Shown in pieces: positions 31,769-40,524 of a stretch of DNA of 64,000 nucleotides. Made by a program: the position numbers and the translations under genes. The notes below the pieces were generated by a model, which had not been told where the DNA came from, did not search any database, and was given only the letters and a program-made list of their open reading frames with translations. The DNA comes from Cytobacillus oceanisediminis. GTDB lineage: Bacteria > Bacillota > Bacilli > Bacillales > Cytobacillaceae. The number at the start of each line of letters is the position of its first letter. Position 1 is the first letter of the stretch. The stretch covers positions 54,415 through 118,414 of the forward strand of contig NZ_VLKI01000001.1 in NCBI RefSeq assembly GCF_007830235.1, read 5' to 3'.

Positions 31769-33382
31769 CTAGTTTTTCCGGAGTTCTTCCCGTAAAGCCC
31801 TTCTCAGGATTTTCCCGACATTGGTCTTCGGAAGCTCATCGCGGAAATCGACTACGGCCGGAACCTTGTACGCAGCCAAGTTCTGTTTACAGTAGGAGAT
31901 GATGTCTTCTTCCGACGCTGTTTTGCCAGCTTTTAAAACAAGTACTGCCTTTACGGTTTCACCGCGGTAAGCATCCGGCACACCAATGACAACAGCCTCC
32001 TGGACAGCAGGGTGTTCATATAAAACCTCTTCAATATCACGCGGATAAATATTATATCCGCTTGCAATGATCAGATCTTTTTTCCGATCAACAATATAGA
32101 GGAAGCCGTCCTCATCCATGCGTGCAATATCACCGGTATAAAGCCAGCCGTCCCTTAATGTGTTGGCAGTTTCCTCCGGCATGTTCCAGTATCCCTTCAT
32201 AATCTGTGGACCTTTGATAATGACTTCCCCTAACTCACCAGCCGGCACCTCTTTCGATCCGGTTGCCAAATCAACTACTTTATACTCTGTTGATGGATAC
32301 CCGATTCCTACGCTTCCTGGCTTTCTTTCTGAAAAAGGCGGATTGCAATGGGTAACAGGCGAAGCTTCAGATAGACCATAGCCTTCAAGAATTTTGGCGC
32401 CTGTTTTCCGTTCGAAATCACGCAGCAGCTCGACAGGCATGGGAGCACTGCCGCTGTTGCAAGTTTCAATGCTGTCGATGCCATATTCCTCTGCACGAGG
32501 ATGATTGGTAATCGCCACATACATGGTCGGCACACCCGGAAAAACGGTCGGCTGTTCATTTTTGATTGTATTCAACACTTCCTCCAAATCAAAACGTGGC
32601 AAAAGGATCGATTCGTTTGCTGTATAAATAGCAAAGTTCATGCAGGCAGTCATTCCGAATACATGAAACAATGGGATGACAGTTAAGTATTTTTCCTGGC
32701 CTATTTTTGTTCTTTCTTTAAAAAATTCATATGACTGAATGACATTGGCCAAAATATTGCGGTGTGTGAGCATGGCTCCTTTGGACCGGCCTGTGGTTCC
32801 GCCTGTATATTGAAGGACTGCGATATCATGCTCCGGTTCGATATTTACCGGTGAAAATTGCCCTTTTCCTTCCTGTAAAAAGGCATCAAATTTCTTGTCC
32901 GGTGAGAATTCGGATTCCGTTGGCTGGAGGCTGACAACAATTAGATTTTTCATCTTTGTATTACCTTGAACGCTTTTAACACGTGGATATAATGCATCAA
33001 AAACGACAAGGGCTTCGGCACCTGAATCATTCAAAATATGTTCGATTTCCCGCTCCACCAGCATTGGGTTTACCTGTGTAACGATAGCGCCCGCAGCCAG
33101 GGCGCCGTAATAGGCAATCACGTATTGCGGACAGTTTGGCAGCATGATGGCGACACGGTCACCCTTCTGGACCCCGTTCTTTTGAAGAGATGCAGCAAAA
33201 CCGTAAACAGCTTTTTGCAGCTCCCCGTAGGTCATTTTCCTTCCATAAAAGGATAGAGCAATGTTATGCGGATACATCGCTGTGACTTCCTGCAGTATCT
33301 CCGGCATTGATTTACTTGGAATATTCACTTCGGTTGCAATTGATTCAGGATAGTGGGCAAGCCAGGCTTTTTTCGCACTCAT
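31769..33382 (-). CDS. Long-chain fatty-acid-CoA ligase
   Basis: Adenylate-forming enzyme of 537 residues that activates fatty acids with ATP and CoA. AMP-binding motif LQYTGGTTGRSKGAML, then YGLSEASPVTHCNP, GWLYTGDIARMDEDGF and the C-terminal hinge with YPRDIEEVLYEHP; the catalytic Lys is in LPKTNVGKILRRALR. The frame begins at 33418, but the upstream ATGs are part of the ribosome binding region (ATGGAGGGATTTTTA); the ATG at 33382 is chosen. It sits between SDR and TetR genes in operon B. Confidence 0.93.
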   Translation of the reverse strand: MSAKKAWLAHYPESIATEVNIPSKSMPEILQEVTAMYPHNIALSFYGRKMTYGELQKAVYGFAASLQKNGVQKGDRVAIMLPNCPQYVIAYYGALAAGAIVTQVNPMLVEREIEHILNDSGAEALVVFDALYPRVKSVQGNTKMKNLIVVSLQPTESEFSPDKKFDAFLQEGKGQFSPVNIEPEHDIAVLQYTGGTTGRSKGAMLTHRNILANVIQSYEFFKERTKIGQEKYLTVIPLFHVFGMTACMNFAIYTANESILLPRFDLEEVLNTIKNEQPTVFPGVPTMYVAITNHPRAEEYGIDSIETCNSGSAPMPVELLRDFERKTGAKILEGYGLSEASPVTHCNPPFSERKPGSVGIGYPSTEYKVVDLATGSKEVPAGELGEVIIKGPQIMKGYWNMPEETANTLRDGWLYTGDIARMDEDGFLYIVDRKKDLIIASGYNIYPRDIEEVLYEHPAVQEAVVIGVPDAYRGETVKAVLVLKAGKTASEEDIISYCKQNLAAYKVPAVVDFRDELPKTNVGKILRRALREELRKN

Positions 33383-33479
33383 TAAAAATCCCTCCATATT
33401 TTGCAATCTTTTGGCCAATCATTCTTGCTCATTTCCCTGGGAGTTTTTAATTCAGTTTGCTAAATAGAACCCTGCTTTT

Positions 33480-34253
33480 TTACATAGCATGTGTTCCGCC
33501 ATCGATAATCAGGACATCGCCGGTTACATAGTTTGAGGCATTGGAAGCCAGGAATAGAGCGGCTCCTTTCAGATCATCATCAGAACCAAACCTGCGAAGA
33601 GGGGTTGCTTCCAAAATAGGATTTTTTCCGTGCTCTATGATCACTTTTGACATTTTCGTCGGGAAAAAGCCTGGTGCAATCGCATTAACGTTTATATGAT
33701 GGCGCCCCCATTTTACAGCAAGATCCTTAGTCATGGTTATGACAGCACCTTTGCTTGTGTTGTAGCCAATTGTGTCCATTACTCTTGGATCCGTCCCGCC
33801 CAGTCCGGCAACAGAGGCAATATTGATAATCTTGCCTGATTTTTGTTCGATCATGACTTTACCAACAGCCTGGCTCATTAAAAAGGTTCCTGTCACATTC
33901 ACGTTGATCACTTTATTCCAGGCGTCAAGAGGCATCTCTTCTGCTGGGGCACCCCAGGTTGCACCGCTGTTATTGACGAGAATATCGATTGAACCGAACT
34001 GTTTTAGGGTTTCTTCCACCACTTTTTGAATATCATCAGAGTTGCTGATGTCGCACTTAAGAGCAAGTGTCTTTACCCCGAGGCTGGAAAGCTTATCAGC
34101 TGTTTCCTGGCAGGCTTCCACCTTTCTTGAACACAGCACTACATTGGCACCCGCTTCAGCAAAGCCTTCAGCAATTTGGGCGCCAAGCCCGCGGCCCCCT
34201 CCTGTAATGAGTGCAGTTTTTCCGGTTAAATCAAATAAGTCCAGGACCTTCAT
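33480..34253 (-). CDS. SDR family oxidoreductase
   Basis: Classical short-chain dehydrogenase/reductase of 257 residues: cofactor motif TGGGRGLGAQIA, NNSG in place of NNAG, catalytic Ser in NIASVAG and the YNTSK pair (Tyr/Lys). The active site is complete, unlike the SDR at 21.1 kb. In operon B it lies between an ACAD11-type dehydrogenase and the acyl-CoA ligase, so oxidation of a hydroxy-acid or hydroxyacyl-CoA is likely. The specific substrate is unknown. Confidence 0.88.
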   Translation of the reverse strand: MKVLDLFDLTGKTALITGGGRGLGAQIAEGFAEAGANVVLCSRKVEACQETADKLSSLGVKTLALKCDISNSDDIQKVVEETLKQFGSIDILVNNSGATWGAPAEEMPLDAWNKVINVNVTGTFLMSQAVGKVMIEQKSGKIINIASVAGLGGTDPRVMDTIGYNTSKGAVITMTKDLAVKWGRHHINVNAIAPGFFPTKMSKVIIEHGKNPILEATPLRRFGSDDDLKGAALFLASNASNYVTGDVLIIDGGTHAM

Positions 34254-34286
34254 ATTTCATTCCTCCGTTTCTATTAAAATAGCTAT

Positions 34287-35498
34287 CTATGATTGATATT
34301 TCCTTAATTCCAGCTTGGCAACCTGTGCACGGTGAACCTCATCAGGACCGTCAGCCAATCTCAATGTTCTTGCGTTCGCCCACAGCGCTGCAAGTGGAAA
34401 ATCATTCGAAACGCCTGCTGCTCCAAATGCCTGGATCGCCCGGTCGATGACCTTCAAGGCCATGCTTGGAGCAACCACCTTAATCATGGCAATCTCGGTT
34501 TTGGCCACTTTGTTGCCGGCCGTATCCATCATATGGGCAGCTTTTAATGTTAAAAGCCTTGCCTGTTCGATTTCAATGCGGGAATCGGCAATCCATTCTC
34601 GGATCACGCCCTGGCAAGATAAAGGTTTTCCGAAGGCGACTCGATTTTGTACACGCTTACATAATTCTTCAAGCGCGCGCTCGGCAGCCCCAATCAGACG
34701 CATGCAATGATGGATTCGGCCTGGCCCTAGCCTGCCTTGTGCAATGGCAAATCCCTTTCCTTCACCCCAAATAATATTTTCAGCAGGAACCCTGACATTA
34801 TCGTATGTAATTTCGGCATGTCCATGCGGGGCATGGTCATAGCCAAACACCGGAAGCATCCGTTCAATTTTGACACCAGGGGTATTAAGCGGTACCAGAA
34901 TCATAGATTGCTGCTCAAGCCGGTTTGCGGATGGATCTGTTTTTCCCATAACAATAGCAATCTTGCATCTTGGATCTCCCGCACCTGACGACCACCACTT
35001 CCGTCCATTAATAATGTATTCATCACCGTCCCTTTTAATGCAAGCTTCGATATTCGTGGCATCTGATGAAGCAACGTCCGGCTCAGTCATCGAAAAACAG
35101 GAACGAATCTCCCCATCCAAAAGTAGATTCAGCCAGCTTTGCTTTTGCTGTTCAGTTCCATAGCGGACCAGTACTTCCATATTGCCGGTGTCTGGAGCAT
35201 TGCAGTTGAAAACCTCCGGGGCAATCATCGAGCGGCCCATGATTTCACACAATGGAGCATACTCCACATTCGTAAGGCCTGCTCCATACTCACTTTCAGG
35301 CAAAAACAAATTCCATAATCCAGCTTCTTTGGCTTTGAGCTTGAGCTCCTCCATAACCGCCGGAATCGCACTCCAGCGATCCGTTTGTTCATTCAGCTGC
35401 TGCTCAAACAATGACTCATTAGGATATATATTTTCTTCCATAAACCCATTAAGTTTTTGTTGCAGCTCTTGTACCTTGGATGAATAAGAAAAATTCAA
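34287..35498 (-). CDS. Acyl-CoA dehydrogenase of the ACAD11 type
   Basis: FAD-dependent dehydrogenase of 403 residues. [19 protein letters not shown] and [18 protein letters not shown] are characteristic of the dehydrogenase half of ACAD10/ACAD11 and their bacterial relatives; [10 protein letters not shown] and [14 protein letters not shown] close the fold. First gene of operon B. The start is TTG at 35498 behind GGGGGTGACACAAGC, and an operator matching that of operon A lies 21 bp upstream. With the separate APH-type kinase in operon A it recreates the two domains of animal ACAD11. Confidence 0.9.
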   Translation of the reverse strand: MNFSYSSKVQELQQKLNGFMEENIYPNESLFEQQLNEQTDRWSAIPAVMEELKLKAKEAGLWNLFLPESEYGAGLTNVEYAPLCEIMGRSMIAPEVFNCNAPDTGNMEVLVRYGTEQQKQSWLNLLLDGEIRSCFSMTEPDVASSDATNIEACIKRDGDEYIINGRKWWSSGAGDPRCKIAIVMGKTDPSANRLEQQSMILVPLNTPGVKIERMLPVFGYDHAPHGHAEITYDNVRVPAENIIWGEGKGFAIAQGRLGPGRIHHCMRLIGAAERALEELCKRVQNRVAFGKPLSCQGVIREWIADSRIEIEQARLLTLKAAHMMDTAGNKVAKTEIAMIKVVAPSMALKVIDRAIQAFGAAGVSNDFPLAALWANARTLRLADGPDEVHRAQVAKLELRKYQS

Positions 35499-35518
35499 GC
35501 TTGTGTCACCCCCTTTAC

Positions 35519-35536
35519 TAACTAACCGGTCGGTAT
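35519..35536. promoter_or_regulatory. TetR-type operator before operon B
   Basis: TAACTAACCGGTCGGTAT; the core ACTAACCGGTCGGTAT aligns without gaps to ACTGACCAGTTGGTAT before operon A (13 of 16 identical, all three changes transitions). It overlaps the expected promoter region of operon B. Confidence 0.75.
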
Positions 35537-35715
35537 ATTACAACTTAAGTATAAACAATCTTGAAAAATATTCAACTATTTATTCTGAAAATTCTTATTT
35601 TGACAAACGTTCATATTCGGTAAATGGCTTCTCATAGCTAATAAATGTCTTTAAGCTAGCTTATTTTTATAAGTTTGTCGTCGAAATGCCTATCTGAGGA
35701 CTGGGTTAATTGTAA

Positions 35716-35738
35716 TAAAAAAAGCCCCATTCAGGGCT
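35716..35738 (-). terminator. Terminator of the SRPBCC gene at 35.7 kb
   Basis: Minus-strand stem AGCCC / GGGCT with a short loop and TTTTTTT, just after the stop codon. Confidence 0.75.
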
Positions 35739-35742
35739 CCAT

Positions 35743-36222
35743 CTATTTTTGTACAAAATTTACAGCTATTTTATATTCCTCATACCACTTTTCCCATTCT
35801 TCCTTACGAGTGCCAATACTTTGACCATCGAGCAATCGGCCAATCACATCAAGGCATACATGCCAGCCGGCAAGATCCCTTGGCGTATGGCCGGTTATTT
35901 CACTTATTTTTTCGATCAGCTTTAATTGAGTATTGCTGTTTTCATCATCCAATTCAAAACGGACAATATCCTTGCCCCATGTGTATTCGAGGATAGCTAA
36001 CTGTTCAAGCCCCAAAATCTCCATCTCTTCAAAGCTGCCATCCCCCATATCAAACTTGAACGATCCACCTTTCTTAAGTTCGTCTACTCGAAGCTCTGGG
36101 AACCATTTTTTCAACTGGTTATTATCGGTCAGCATCGCCCACACTTTTTCCCTTGGATGATCCAGATTTCGTACAAATGTGGCTGTATAGCCGTTTTTAG
36201 TTTTATCAATTAAAGCCAGCAA
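35743..36222 (-). CDS. SRPBCC/AHSA1-like domain protein
   Basis: Protein of about 159 residues with the AHSA1 type of the SRPBCC fold: TATFVRNLDHPREKVWAMLTD at the N-terminal strand-helix, then KKWFPELRVDELKKGGSFKF, and a C-terminal helix region GWHVCLDVIGRLLDG. The frame begins at 36273, but AAAGGAG within it places the start at TTG 36222 (MLALIDKTKNG). Single gene with its own terminator. Ligand and role unknown. Confidence 0.78.
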   Translation of the reverse strand: MLALIDKTKNGYTATFVRNLDHPREKVWAMLTDNNQLKKWFPELRVDELKKGGSFKFDMGDGSFEEMEILGLEQLAILEYTWGKDIVRFELDDENSNTQLKLIEKISEITGHTPRDLAGWHVCLDVIGRLLDGQSIGTRKEEWEKWYEEYKIAVNFVQK

Positions 36223-36380
36223 GGTGAAAAACTCCTTTACAAAATATTTTACGTTTTCATATAGGATAGACAAAATGTATTTGCCTCAACATTTTAATTC
36301 AATTTTTAACGTCAAAATCCTTTTATTTAAGTTTCATACACCAGAGAAAATTAGGAAATACTGTAATTTGAGGTGATAAA

Positions 36381-37385
36381 ATGAGTAAGGAAGATTTAAA
36401 ACTGACATCCTCCGAAGTCGGCACTCTATGGGGTGAGTATATGAATGGGACTATGACAGATACTGTGAACCGTTATATGTACTCCATTATTGAAGACGAT
36501 GCAATTAAACAAATTTTTGATGTTGCTATAAAGACTTTTGCTAAACAAAAAGATCAACTAATAAGGTTTTTTAAAAGCGAAGGTTTTCCAATCCCCATCG
36601 GATTTTCTGAGGCAGATCTAGTAAAAGGTGCACCTAGACTTTTTACTGATATTTTCTGTTTGAATTATTTACATATTATGACCCTGCATGGCTTACTGGG
36701 ACATAGTACTTCATTGGCTGTCTCCGTTCGAAAAGATTTACGTTATTTTTATGATAAATGTGATAATGATGCAAAAAAGATGTATCACCAAACAATTGAT
36801 CTGCTCCTTGAAAAAGGAAGTTTCCAGAGAGATCCGCTGTTTTATCCTGAAGCAGCCCCTGAATTTATTGAGAGTACTGATTTTACCGATGGAATTTTTG
36901 GTAAAGGCAGAAGGTTGGCAGCAACAGAAATTATCAGTATTTCTTTTAATATGAAAAAAAGTATTATGGCCAAAACTCTTTCCATTGCATTTAGCCAAGT
37001 AGCGCAAACCAAGGAAGTAAGGAAGTTTTTGCAGGATTCCCAGGAGACAGCAGATGGGCAAATTCAAAAACTTTCGAAAATCATGCATGCGGATAATTTG
37101 CCAGTTCCGAAATCATGGGAGACAGAAATCACAACCTCAACGGAAACACCTTTTTCCGATAAGTTAATGCTCTATCATATTGGTTTCCTGTTTCAGGCTG
37201 CCCAGGCGTATCATGGTACTGGTCTGGCCTCAGCAATGCGAACCGATCTGGTTGCTGTTTATGAAAGCACCATTTTAAAAAATCTAATGGTTACGAAAGA
37301 GTGGTTTAAACTGATGGTGAAATACAAATGGTTGGAGCAGCCGCCGCTTGCACCTAATCGGAAGGAAATGGCACAGGATCAATAA
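36381..37385 (+). CDS. DUF3231 family protein
   Basis: Protein of 334 residues built from two similar helical halves of about 165 residues: LTSSEVGTLWGEYMNGTM begins the first half and ETPFSDKLMLYHIGFLFQAA lies early in the second. This duplicated, all-helical layout is the DUF3231 pattern, common in multiple copies in Bacillus and predicted to be ferritin-like, with spore-coat association reported for some relatives. The ATG at 36381 follows TTTGAGGTGATAAA. Single gene; function unknown. Confidence 0.8.
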   Translation: MSKEDLKLTSSEVGTLWGEYMNGTMTDTVNRYMYSIIEDDAIKQIFDVAIKTFAKQKDQLIRFFKSEGFPIPIGFSEADLVKGAPRLFTDIFCLNYLHIMTLHGLLGHSTSLAVSVRKDLRYFYDKCDNDAKKMYHQTIDLLLEKGSFQRDPLFYPEAAPEFIESTDFTDGIFGKGRRLAATEIISISFNMKKSIMAKTLSIAFSQVAQTKEVRKFLQDSQETADGQIQKLSKIMHADNLPVPKSWETEITTSTETPFSDKLMLYHIGFLFQAAQAYHGTGLASAMRTDLVAVYESTILKNLMVTKEWFKLMVKYKWLEQPPLAPNRKEMAQDQ

Positions 37386-37421
37386 AAAGATGCCTGGTAT
37401 CCGCTTTGGATAACCAGGCAT
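37384..37421 (-). terminator. Bidirectional terminator between DUF3231 and MFS genes
   Basis: ATGCCTGGTATCC and GGATAACCAGGCAT form a long stem with a short loop. A T-run follows on the minus strand (CTTTTTATT), with a weaker one on the plus strand. Confidence 0.8.
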
Positions 37422-37430
37422 ACATTTTAT

Positions 37431-38684
37431 TTAAACCGCCATTCCAGCTGGTTTCTCTCTTTCATGGGCCTTATCCTTAATTAATGCTGCACCAATCAAC
37501 CCGATCAATGAAAAAACAACCGGGATCATAAATCCATACCGATAGCCGTCCTGGAAGCTGTCGAGCACTCTTCCGAAAATAAATGGCAGCAGCACCGCGC
37601 TTAAAAATCCTCCGGTATTGGCAAAACCGGAAATAACGCCAACATCCTTGATATCAAAGGATTGGCGGACAATGGCAAAAGTTAACGTGCTGGCTCCGTT
37701 TCCATACCCCATGATCAAAAAAAGGACAATCAGCAGCGGATACGGCGGCTGGCCTTTAAAAATAAGAAAAGCAGCCCATCCCAAGAACACGATAGAGTGG
37801 GCGAAAAGATACGGGCGTTTGATGGAGCCAAACCGTCCGGAGATCCAGCTCATTAAAGGGGCGCCAATTATGGCGCCAATCAAACCAATCATGATGAGCT
37901 GGCTTGATTCCGGGCGTGTTAATCCATACATATCCATCCCATATGGTACTGCCCATGATCCAATGAAGCCTACATAGGTGCCGACCAGGCCAAAATGGCA
38001 AAAAAACGTTGCCCATGCCTGCCGGTCAGAAATAACCCTTTTCAATATGGAGACCGATTTTTCTCTGTGGTTCTTTTTACGGGAGGAAACCTTGGAAACG
38101 ATCCCCATGCGTTTTGGCTGCCAAATTAATATCAGATACAGTAAAATACCGAGAATCGTAAGAATGACTCCGATTGCAAAAAAGGGCACACGCCATCCCC
38201 AATTCGAAATCCAAATGGAAAATGGCACTGTCGCCAGTAAAAACCCAAAGCTGCCCGACATTCCTGCGATACCGAGCAATTTCACAAATTCATTTACTTT
38301 GAACCACTGGCTTAAAATGATCACCACGTTGATCCAGATGGTTGCATCACCAAAACCGACGAGCAATCGGGCTGCAAATAGGACATACTCATTTGGCGCG
38401 AAGCTATATAGGAGTGTGCCTGCTCCGTTTAAAAGGGTACCGGCAATGAGGAAAACATTCGGGCCAAAGCGGTCTGATAGAATTCCAATCGGAACCTGCA
38501 GGCTGGCATATGCAAAGAATTGAACACTTGCCAGCAGCCCAATGGCAGCGGCAGTCACCCCAAAATCCTTCATTAATTGATCTGTAATTAAACCTGGTGC
38601 TGTCCTTTGACTAACGATTAAAAAGTACGCAAATAATACCGACGCAAAGACAACCCATCTGTACTTGCTTTTATGTTTCTCCAC
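37431..38684 (-). CDS. MFS transporter, anion:cation symporter-like
   Basis: Twelve-helix permease of 417 residues. The QVPIGILSDRFGPN motif-A region after helix 2 and FLIVSQRTAPGLITDQLMKDFG at the first loop fit the organic-acid/hexuronate-type branch of the MFS. The start is GTG at 38684 behind AACAGGAGCAGAGGTCA. It stands alone, in convergent orientation with the DUF3231 gene. The substrate is unknown; import of an organic acid is more likely than drug efflux. Confidence 0.83.
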   Translation of the reverse strand: MEKHKSKYRWVVFASVLFAYFLIVSQRTAPGLITDQLMKDFGVTAAAIGLLASVQFFAYASLQVPIGILSDRFGPNVFLIAGTLLNGAGTLLYSFAPNEYVLFAARLLVGFGDATIWINVVIILSQWFKVNEFVKLLGIAGMSGSFGFLLATVPFSIWISNWGWRVPFFAIGVILTILGILLYLILIWQPKRMGIVSKVSSRKKNHREKSVSILKRVISDRQAWATFFCHFGLVGTYVGFIGSWAVPYGMDMYGLTRPESSQLIMIGLIGAIIGAPLMSWISGRFGSIKRPYLFAHSIVFLGWAAFLIFKGQPPYPLLIVLFLIMGYGNGASTLTFAIVRQSFDIKDVGVISGFANTGGFLSAVLLPFIFGRVLDSFQDGYRYGFMIPVVFSLIGLIGAALIKDKAHEREKPAGMAV

Positions 38685-38728
38685 TGACCTCTGCTCCTGT
38701 TGTTTATTAATGCCACCTATTATACGCT

Positions 38729-38789
38729 AAAAAAAAGCACCTGTCCTCCAATGCGTTAAATCATTAAAACACATGGAGGTTTAGGCGCC
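38729..38789 (-). terminator. Terminator of the ring-cleaving dioxygenase gene
   Basis: Minus-strand arms GGCGCCTAAACCTCCATG and CATTGGAGGACAGGTGC around a T-rich loop, followed by TTTTTTTT. Confidence 0.75.
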
Positions 38790-38799
38790 ATTTTTAACA

Positions 38800-39777
38800 T
38801 TATTCTTTCACAAATTCTTTCGTGCTTCTGACTGTATCTATCGGCCGGACATAGCTTTCGATTTGTTCTCTTTTTGCTTCAAGGAACGGCGGCAGAGACA
38901 GTTTTTCACCAAGTGTTTCGTAAGGCTCATCACCCATAAAGCCTGGACCGTCAGTTGCAAATTCGAACAGAATCTGCGGGGCTACTCTTGAATATAAAGA
39001 ACCGAAGAAGAAACGGTCCACAAATCCTGAAGTTTGAAAACCAAAGCTTCTCATATGCTTATCCCATTCTTCTAATACAGACTTATCCTCAACACGGAAT
39101 GCGGCGTGGTGGACAGTTCCATATCCCTGGCGTGCCTGCGGAAGAACCGTATTGTGCTCAACCACTACCTGTGCACCATTTCCGCCTTCACCCACTTCGA
39201 ACAAATGGAAATCTCCTTCTTGTGCGATTTCTTTGAAGAGCAGCACTTTTTCCATCATTTCTTTAAAATAATCAAATTGGGCGATCCGGACAAAAAGCGG
39301 CCCCAATCCAGTAATGGCGTATTCGAGCGGGATTGGCCCTTTTTGCCATGGTGTACCGGATTCAACGCCTTTGTTGTTTTCATCTGAAATTAATTGATAC
39401 TGCTGGTCATCAAAATCAGCAAAAGACAGCGTTTTTTTGCCGAATTGTTCCTTAATGCCTGTGTGTTTAACTTCCAGGCGATCAAAGCGTTTTACCCAGT
39501 AATCCAATGCCGCATCAGTTGGCACGCGGAAAGAAGTTTTTGAAATTTCATTCGTCCCGTGTGATCCCTTTGGAATTCCAGGAAAATCGAAGAAGGTCAT
39601 ATCCGTACCGGGGCTCCCCGTGTCATCCGCAAAAAACAAATGATAAGTTTGGATATCATCCTGATTGACTGTTTTTTTGACTAGTCGCATTCCCAGTATA
39701 TAGGTGAAAAACTCGTAGTTCTTTTCTGCGCTGCTTGTAATGGCCGTTACATGGTGAATACCTTTTAAGTGATTCAA
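38800..39777 (-). CDS. Ring-cleaving dioxygenase, VOC family (MhqA/MhqO-like)
   Basis: Extradiol-type dioxygenase of 325 residues with two vicinal-oxygen-chelate modules, related to the quinone-detoxifying MhqA, MhqE and MhqO of B. subtilis. HLKGIHHVTAITSS opens the first module with a metal-binding His; GYGTVHHAAFRVED carries the His of the second, with a Glu near ILFEFATDGPGF as third ligand. The frame begins at 39813, but AAAGGGAGG sits inside it, giving a TTG start at 39777. An MhqR-like box lies about 75 bp upstream, so induction by quinones or diamide-like stress is expected. Confidence 0.88.
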   Translation of the reverse strand: MNHLKGIHHVTAITSSAEKNYEFFTYILGMRLVKKTVNQDDIQTYHLFFADDTGSPGTDMTFFDFPGIPKGSHGTNEISKTSFRVPTDAALDYWVKRFDRLEVKHTGIKEQFGKKTLSFADFDDQQYQLISDENNKGVESGTPWQKGPIPLEYAITGLGPLFVRIAQFDYFKEMMEKVLLFKEIAQEGDFHLFEVGEGGNGAQVVVEHNTVLPQARQGYGTVHHAAFRVEDKSVLEEWDKHMRSFGFQTSGFVDRFFFGSLYSRVAPQILFEFATDGPGFMGDEPYETLGEKLSLPPFLEAKREQIESYVRPIDTVRSTKEFVKE

Positions 39778-39849
39778 AGTAAAGTTCCTCCCTTTTGCTT
39801 TTTCTATAGCCATGTATAAATATGACTGTGTATTTATCTTAAAATAAAA

Positions 39850-39867
39850 TATCTTTAATTCGAGATA
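39850..39867. promoter_or_regulatory. MhqR-like operator before the dioxygenase gene
   Basis: TATCTTTAATTCGAGATA is an imperfect palindrome close to the TATCTCGAATTCGAGATA-type boxes bound by MhqR in B. subtilis. It is in the promoter region of the dioxygenase gene. No mhqR gene is in the window. Confidence 0.7.
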
Positions 39868-39925
39868 ATTTTACTTTATCACGGGTAGGTTTAGGTGTCA
39901 ATAAATAATACTGGGCGATAATTCC

Positions 39926-40066
39926 TTAAAAAAAAGACTTTATGATATCTTCTTCATGATTGCATTCCTTGCAGAAATACTCAATTTCCAAGGCATCCTC
40001 CCTTGCGATATGTTCTGTTTCTTTTCCACAAACTTCACAGTATCTATTTTCAGTGATCTCTTTCAT
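39926..40066 (-). CDS. Small zinc-ribbon protein, 46 residues
   Basis: A short frame reading MKEITENRYCEVCGKETEH and ending ECNHEEDIIKSFF, with two Cys pairs (CEVC and CKEC) spaced as in a zinc ribbon. AGGAGAGATAAAAC gives a good ribosome binding site for the ATG at 40066. It is acidic and lies upstream of the dioxygenase gene on the same strand, with the MhqR-like box between the two. Function unknown; small zinc ribbons of this kind are common in Bacillus and poorly studied. Confidence 0.75.
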   Translation of the reverse strand: MKEITENRYCEVCGKETEHIAREDALEIEYFCKECNHEEDIIKSFF

Positions 40067-40128
40067 GTTTTATCTCTCCTATTAATGTCGTTTATCTTGG
40101 TTTAACCATAATCCCGGATTCTAAACAC

Positions 40129-40370
40129 AAAAAAACCAGTCCCCGTTTGGGAACTGGTTTAGTGACATTATGTAACAGCCGCCTTTGCCGTAAATAAGTA
40201 TAAGAAAGTTTTAAACCACCACTCCTCAAAGTGGGTGTTCGCAGAAACATTCCTGCTTGTCCTCCTTGTCTTATAGACAGAGGCCTGTCATTCCCGTTTC
40301 GATGTTAAACTCCCTGTTACAGCTTAAAGGTTAAAACTTTATTATGATTACGAACAATGCAGCTTGTATC
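40129..40370 (-). ncRNA. Structured RNA, copy A (possible 6S RNA)
   Basis: A minus-strand transcript of about 240 nt. The promoter has -10 TATAAT (40376-40381) and -35 TTGAAA (40397-40402), spacing 15. It ends in a terminator (AAACCAGT / ACTGGTTT, then TTTTTTT, 40129-40160). Long-range pairs fit an irregular hairpin: AGCUGC near the 5' end with GCGGCU, and AAAGUUUUAACC with GGUUUAAAACUUU, enclosing a large open centre. That shape, the size and the presence of a second copy suit 6S RNA, but I cannot verify it by alignment. An SD-like GGAGG with ATG lies inside, so a short peptide is the alternative. Confidence 0.55.
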
Positions 40371-40524
40371 TATATATTATATCATTTGGGTCGGTTTTTC
40401 AATGGTAAGGGCTCCCCGTGTGATTATTTTTTAGAGACTGGTTTTAATAGTAGGGTTTTTGAAGTTATTTATTGTCTTTCACGGCTTTCTACTAATGTTT
40501 TTTCCTCTTCTGCCTTCAATATTG

